Positions 60,945 to 64,000 of a stretch of DNA of 64,000 nucleotides are shown here, piece after piece (position 1 is the first letter of the stretch; the number at the start of each line of letters is the position of its first letter). Position numbers and translations under genes: made by a program. Source of the DNA: Pseudomonas hormoni (GTDB lineage Bacteria > Pseudomonadota > Gammaproteobacteria > Pseudomonadales > Pseudomonadaceae); NCBI RefSeq assembly GCF_018502625.1, contig NZ_CP075566.1:4574001-4638000 (forward strand), in the 5' to 3' direction. Under the pieces are notes generated by a model, which was given only the letters and a program-made list of their open reading frames with translations, made no database searches and was not told the DNA's origin.

Positions 60945-61041
60945 AGGCTTTGTGCCAGACCAGCCAGTAAGTAACCATTTGTTTCTATCTGGTAGGCTCG
61001 GCAGATTACGCCTTCAATTCAATGCACAAAAGGTACAGTTG

Positions 61042-62007
61042 ATGACGAACCCTCGCCGCGCCGTTTTCCTCGACCATCCCTCGCTGGACCTCGGCGACCT
61101 CGACCTCAACCCATTGCGTGATTGCTTCGACGAATTGCAGCTGTTCGCGCAGACCACTCCGGATCAGGTGATCGAACGCCTCAAAGGCGCGACCGTCGCC
61201 ATCAGCAACAAAATCCAGATCGACGCCGCGGCCATTGCCGCCAGCCCCGAGCTGAAGCTGATCCTGATCACCGCCACCGGCACCAACAACGTCGATCTCG
61301 CCGCCGCCCGCGCCCACGGCGTTACCGTCTGCAACTGCCAGGGTTACGGCACGCCGTCGGTGGCGCAGCACACGATCATGTTGCTGCTCAACCTGGCGAC
61401 GCGCCTCGCCGATTATCAGAAAGCGGTCGGCGAAGGTCGCTGGCAACAAGCGAAACAGTTCTGCCTGCTGGACTACCCGATCGTCGAACTGGAAGGCAAA
61501 ACCCTGGGCTTGTTCGGTCACGGTGAGCTGGGGGGCGCGGTCGCACGACTGGCTGAAGCCTTCGGCATGCGCGTGCTGCTCGGGCAGATTCCGGGGCGCC
61601 CTGCCCGGCCAGACCGTTTGCCGCTGGATGAGTTGCTGCCGCAGATCGATGCACTGACCCTGCACTGCCCGCTCAACGACCACACTCGTCACTTCATCGG
61701 CGCTCGCGAACTGGCTTCGATGAAACCGGGTGCCTTTGTAGTCAACACCGCCCGTGGTGGCTTGATCGACGAACAAGCACTGGCCGATGCCTTGCGCAAC
61801 GGCCACCTGGGCGGCGCCGCCACAGACGTGTTGAGCGTCGAACCGCCGACCGTCGGCAACCCGTTACTCGCCGCCGACATTCCACGCTTGATCGTCACAC
61901 CGCACAACGCCTGGGGCAGTCGCGAGGCGCGGCAGCGGATCGTTGGCCAATTGACCGAAAACGCTCAGGGATACTTCAGCGGTAAGGCGCTGCGGGTCGT
62001 CAGTTGA
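61042..62007 (+). CDS. D-2-hydroxyacid dehydrogenase (hydroxypyruvate reductase-like)
   Basis: 321 residues. The NAD-binding Rossmann motif appears as [16 protein letters not shown]. The catalytic arginine is in [10 protein letters not shown], the glutamate in DVLSVEPP and the histidine in VTPHNAWGS. It reduces a 2-keto acid such as hydroxypyruvate or glyoxylate, or the reverse. Start ATG 61042 gives the family N-terminus. It is followed 34 bp later by rsmC on the same strand. Precise substrate not determined. Confidence 0.92.
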   Translation: MTNPRRAVFLDHPSLDLGDLDLNPLRDCFDELQLFAQTTPDQVIERLKGATVAISNKIQIDAAAIAASPELKLILITATGTNNVDLAAARAHGVTVCNCQGYGTPSVAQHTIMLLLNLATRLADYQKAVGEGRWQQAKQFCLLDYPIVELEGKTLGLFGHGELGGAVARLAEAFGMRVLLGQIPGRPARPDRLPLDELLPQIDALTLHCPLNDHTRHFIGARELASMKPGAFVVNTARGGLIDEQALADALRNGHLGGAATDVLSVEPPTVGNPLLAADIPRLIVTPHNAWGSREARQRIVGQLTENAQGYFSGKALRVVS

Positions 62008-62041
62008 TAAACTGCGGCACTTTTTTTTCAGGGAGCAGAGT

Positions 62042-63040
62042 ATGGATCCGCGCAGTGAAGTACTGCTTCGTCAGGCCGAGTTATTCCAGGGTTCGGTATT
62101 GCTGGCCGGTTTGCCCGCCGATGATTTGCTGGGCCGCCTGCCCGACGCCCATGGCTGGTGCTGGCACGCCGGCGACCAGGCCGCGCTGGACGCTCGCTTC
62201 GCCGAGCGCAGCCACTTCGGCGTGACCGCGCCCGAGCGCGAATTCGATACCGCAGTGGTGTTTCTGCCCAAATCCAAGGACCTTACCGACTACATCCTCA
62301 ACGCCCTCGCCTCGCGCCTGGCCGGTCGCGAGCTGTATCTGGTGGGTGAAAAACGCAGCGGCATCGAAGGCGCGGCCAAGCAACTGAACCCGTTCGGCAA
62401 ACCGCGCAAGCTCGACAGCGCGCGTCATTGCCAGCTCTGGCAGGTCACCGTGGCCGATGCGCCAGTGGCCAAATCGCTGGAAAGCCTGGCTCAGACTTAT
62501 GAGTTGCCGCTGGCCGAAGGTCCGTTGAAAGTCATCAGCCTGCCGGGCGTGTTCAGCCACGGTCGCCTGGATCGCGGCAGTGCATTGTTGCTTGAACATC
62601 TGGACAAATTGCCGAGCGGTCATTTGCTGGATTTCGGCTGCGGCGCGGGCGTGTTGGGCGCGGCGGTCAAACGTCGTTATCCGCACAACCAGGTCACGCT
62701 GCTCGACGTGGATGCTTTTGCGGCCGCCAGCAGTCGCTTGACCTTGGCTGCCAACGGTCTGGAAGCCGAGGTGATTACCGGTGACGGCATCGATGCGGCG
62801 CCGATGGGTTTGAGCGCGATCCTGAGCAACCCGCCGTTCCATGTCGGCGTACACACAGACTATTTCGCTACCGAGAACTTGCTGCGAAAAGCAGCCAAAC
62901 ATCTGAAAAATGGTGGTGAACTGCGCCTGGTCGCGAACAGCTTCCTGAAATATCAGCCATTGATCGAAGAGCACCTTGGCGTGTGTGCGATCAAGGCCGA
63001 AGGACAGGGTTTCAGAATCTACCGGGCCAAACGCGGTTAG
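62042..63040 (+). CDS. rsmC: 16S rRNA m2G1207 methyltransferase RsmC
   Basis: 332 residues with two tandem methyltransferase-like domains: a degenerate N-terminal one and a catalytic C-terminal one from about residue 165. The SAM motif [19 protein letters not shown] and the amino-methylase motif [14 protein letters not shown] (NPPF) are present. It methylates the N2 of G1207 in 16S rRNA. GGGAG precedes the start by 6 nt. Confidence 0.94.
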   Translation: MDPRSEVLLRQAELFQGSVLLAGLPADDLLGRLPDAHGWCWHAGDQAALDARFAERSHFGVTAPEREFDTAVVFLPKSKDLTDYILNALASRLAGRELYLVGEKRSGIEGAAKQLNPFGKPRKLDSARHCQLWQVTVADAPVAKSLESLAQTYELPLAEGPLKVISLPGVFSHGRLDRGSALLLEHLDKLPSGHLLDFGCGAGVLGAAVKRRYPHNQVTLLDVDAFAAASSRLTLAANGLEAEVITGDGIDAAPMGLSAILSNPPFHVGVHTDYFATENLLRKAAKHLKNGGELRLVANSFLKYQPLIEEHLGVCAIKAEGQGFRIYRAKRG

Positions 63041-63079
63041 AAATTTGTACTTGCCCAATCGGATTTGCCTAGGCAGAAT

Positions 63080-63280
63080 CCGCTCCGTCCTAGGGGAGTA
63101 GTCTCCCACGAGCGCCATGCTCGTCCGGCATACGTCAACATACTTGGTCCTCAGACCATGGCGTATGCGACCCAAGCGTCCGCATCAGACGGATCGCCAG
63201 GGTTTGACAAGACCTATGACACGAACACCTTACCCGGGGCGGGAAGGCTGTACGTGTCATAGCCGTGTCGACCCGCCCCT
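63080..63280 (+). promoter_or_regulatory. yybP-ykoY manganese riboswitch
   Basis: The leader carries the conserved GGGGAGTAG (63093-63101) and CGTCAACATACT (63133-63144), both also found in the E. coli mntP leader. A stem GCATACG/CGTATGC (63128-63134, 63162-63168) encloses TTGGTC/GACCA. A later stem GGGGCGGG/CCCGCCCC (63236-63243, 63272-63279) ends 2-3 nt before the AGGA ribosome-binding site and is the likely expression switch. The downstream gene is a GDT1-type Mn transporter, which fits. Outer boundaries are approximate. Confidence 0.9.
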
Positions 63281-63293
63281 TAGGAAAACCCTG

Positions 63294-63878
63294 ATGCTGG
63301 ATTCACTTCTCGTTCCCACCGCAATCGTTGCCTTGGCCGAAATCGGCGACAAGACGCAACTGCTCGCGCTCATTCTCGCTGCCCGTTTTCGCAAACCATG
63401 GCCGATCATCGCCGGCATCGTCGCCGCCACCCTGGCCAACCACGCGGCAGCCGGTGCGGTAGGCGCCTGGGTCGGAAGTTTCTTCTCGGATGCGATGTTG
63501 CACTGGATTCTCGCCGCGAGCTTCACCGCGACGGCGTTGTGGACCCTGGTGCCGGACAAGATGGATGACGACGAAGCCAGCACCGCCCGCAAGTTCGGGC
63601 CGTTCCTGACGACGTTGATTGCGTTCTTCCTCGCGGAAATCGGCGACAAGACCCAGATCGCGACCGTGATGCTCGCCGCGCAATACCCGGAATTGTGGCT
63701 GGTGATCATCGGTACCACCGTGGGCATGTTGATTGCCAACGTGCCGGTGGTACTGGCGGGTAACTTTGCGGCGGATAAATTGCCCTTGACGTTGATTCGT
63801 CGCCTGGCGGCTTCGGCGTTCTTCATCCTGGCGATTGTCGCGGTGTACAAGGCGATGCAGAGCAGTGGGTGGGTTTGA
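63294..63878 (+). CDS. GDT1/TMEM165 (UPF0016) family manganese exporter
   Basis: 194 residues with six expected transmembrane helices. The duplicated family motif E-x-G-D-K-T occurs twice: ALAEIGDKTQLLALILAAR near residue 15 and FLAEIGDKTQIATVMLAAQ near 122. Family members export Mn2+ (MneA in Vibrio), and the manganese riboswitch directly upstream supports the same role here. Start ATG 63294 has AGGA 8 nt upstream; the frame is open further into the riboswitch but those codons are not part of the protein. Confidence 0.94.
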   Translation: MLDSLLVPTAIVALAEIGDKTQLLALILAARFRKPWPIIAGIVAATLANHAAAGAVGAWVGSFFSDAMLHWILAASFTATALWTLVPDKMDDDEASTARKFGPFLTTLIAFFLAEIGDKTQIATVMLAAQYPELWLVIIGTTVGMLIANVPVVLAGNFAADKLPLTLIRRLAASAFFILAIVAVYKAMQSSGWV

Positions 63879-63910
63879 CGCGTTCGGTTAGTCACACCGT
63901 GTAATCGTTC

Positions 63911-63976
63911 TTCGCGGGCAAGCCACGCTCCTACAGGTCAGCGCAAGTCTGTAGGAGCGAGGCTTGCCCGCGAAGG
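63911..63976. repeat. REP doublet
   Basis: TTCGCGGGCAAGCCACGCTC continuing CTACAG, mirrored by CTGTAGGAGCGAGGCTTGCC continuing CGCGAA, with about 13 bp between, after the Mn exporter gene. Confidence 0.9.
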
Positions 63977-64000
63977 CGACAGCGGCATCAACACATATCT

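Overview
The window is a chromosomal segment of a Pseudomonas from the fluorescens lineage. This rests on the GC-rich codon use, the complete dcw cell-wall/division cluster followed directly by lpxC, the order rplM-rpsI-petABC-sspA-sspB, Pseudomonas-type REP repeats at many gene ends, and the families present (CheV, Aer-like PAS receptor, DUF1302/DUF1329 pair, MalT-like LuxR regulator). I see no prophage, insertion sequence, CRISPR array, tRNA or rRNA. Coding density is high and almost everything is core genome.

Region 1 (1-13.9 kb): a chemotaxis/signalling and efflux segment. It holds a CheV-type coupling protein, a GNAT acetyltransferase, a small exported protein, a YkgJ-type cysteine-cluster protein, an Aer-like PAS chemoreceptor and a small conserved basic-tailed protein. 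These are followed by a four-gene unit encoding an RND adaptor, an RND pump and a CopR/CopS-type two-component system, then a small exported protein and a membrane-bound GGEEF diguanylate cyclase. The cyclase start lies about 25 nt behind an intrinsic terminator and a structured RNA-like stretch.

Region 2 (13.9-32.5 kb, minus strand): the dcw cluster mraZ-rsmH-ftsL-ftsI-murE-murF-mraY-murD-ftsW-murG-murC-ddlB-ftsQ-ftsA-ftsZ, then lpxC. Most genes overlap or nearly abut. A clear sigma70 promoter and three MraZ boxes on an exact 10-bp period precede mraZ. Upstream lies rnpB (RNase P RNA).

Region 3 (32.5-42.3 kb): rsmI (minus) diverges from lpoA-yraN-diaA-dolP (plus), the same order as E. coli yraM-N-O-P. 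On the minus strand rplM-rpsI, petABC (cytochrome bc1) and sspA-sspB follow one another. A very long hairpin lies between petC and sspA.

Region 4 (42.3-51.5 kb): single metabolic and housekeeping genes: a Tas-like aldo/keto reductase, an acyl-CoA dehydrogenase, a GlxA-type AraC regulator, zapE, an alpha/beta hydrolase-trpS pair (TrpS carries a C-terminal DUF1508/YegP-like extension), a YhcB/ZapG-like protein, an OmpA-family lipoprotein and a GloB-like metallo-hydrolase.

Region 5 (51.5-60 kb, minus strand): the least understood part. It has an acyl-CoA ligase, a DUF1302 outer-membrane barrel protein, a DUF1329 exported protein and a 912-residue MalT-like LuxR regulator. The barrel/DUF1329 pair has its own promoter candidate, with palindromes, and its own terminator. 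I infer a hydrophobic-substrate uptake or processing system coupled to CoA activation.

Region 6 (60-64 kb): a LysE-type exporter, a D-2-hydroxyacid dehydrogenase, rsmC, and a GDT1-family Mn transporter behind a yybP-ykoY manganese riboswitch.
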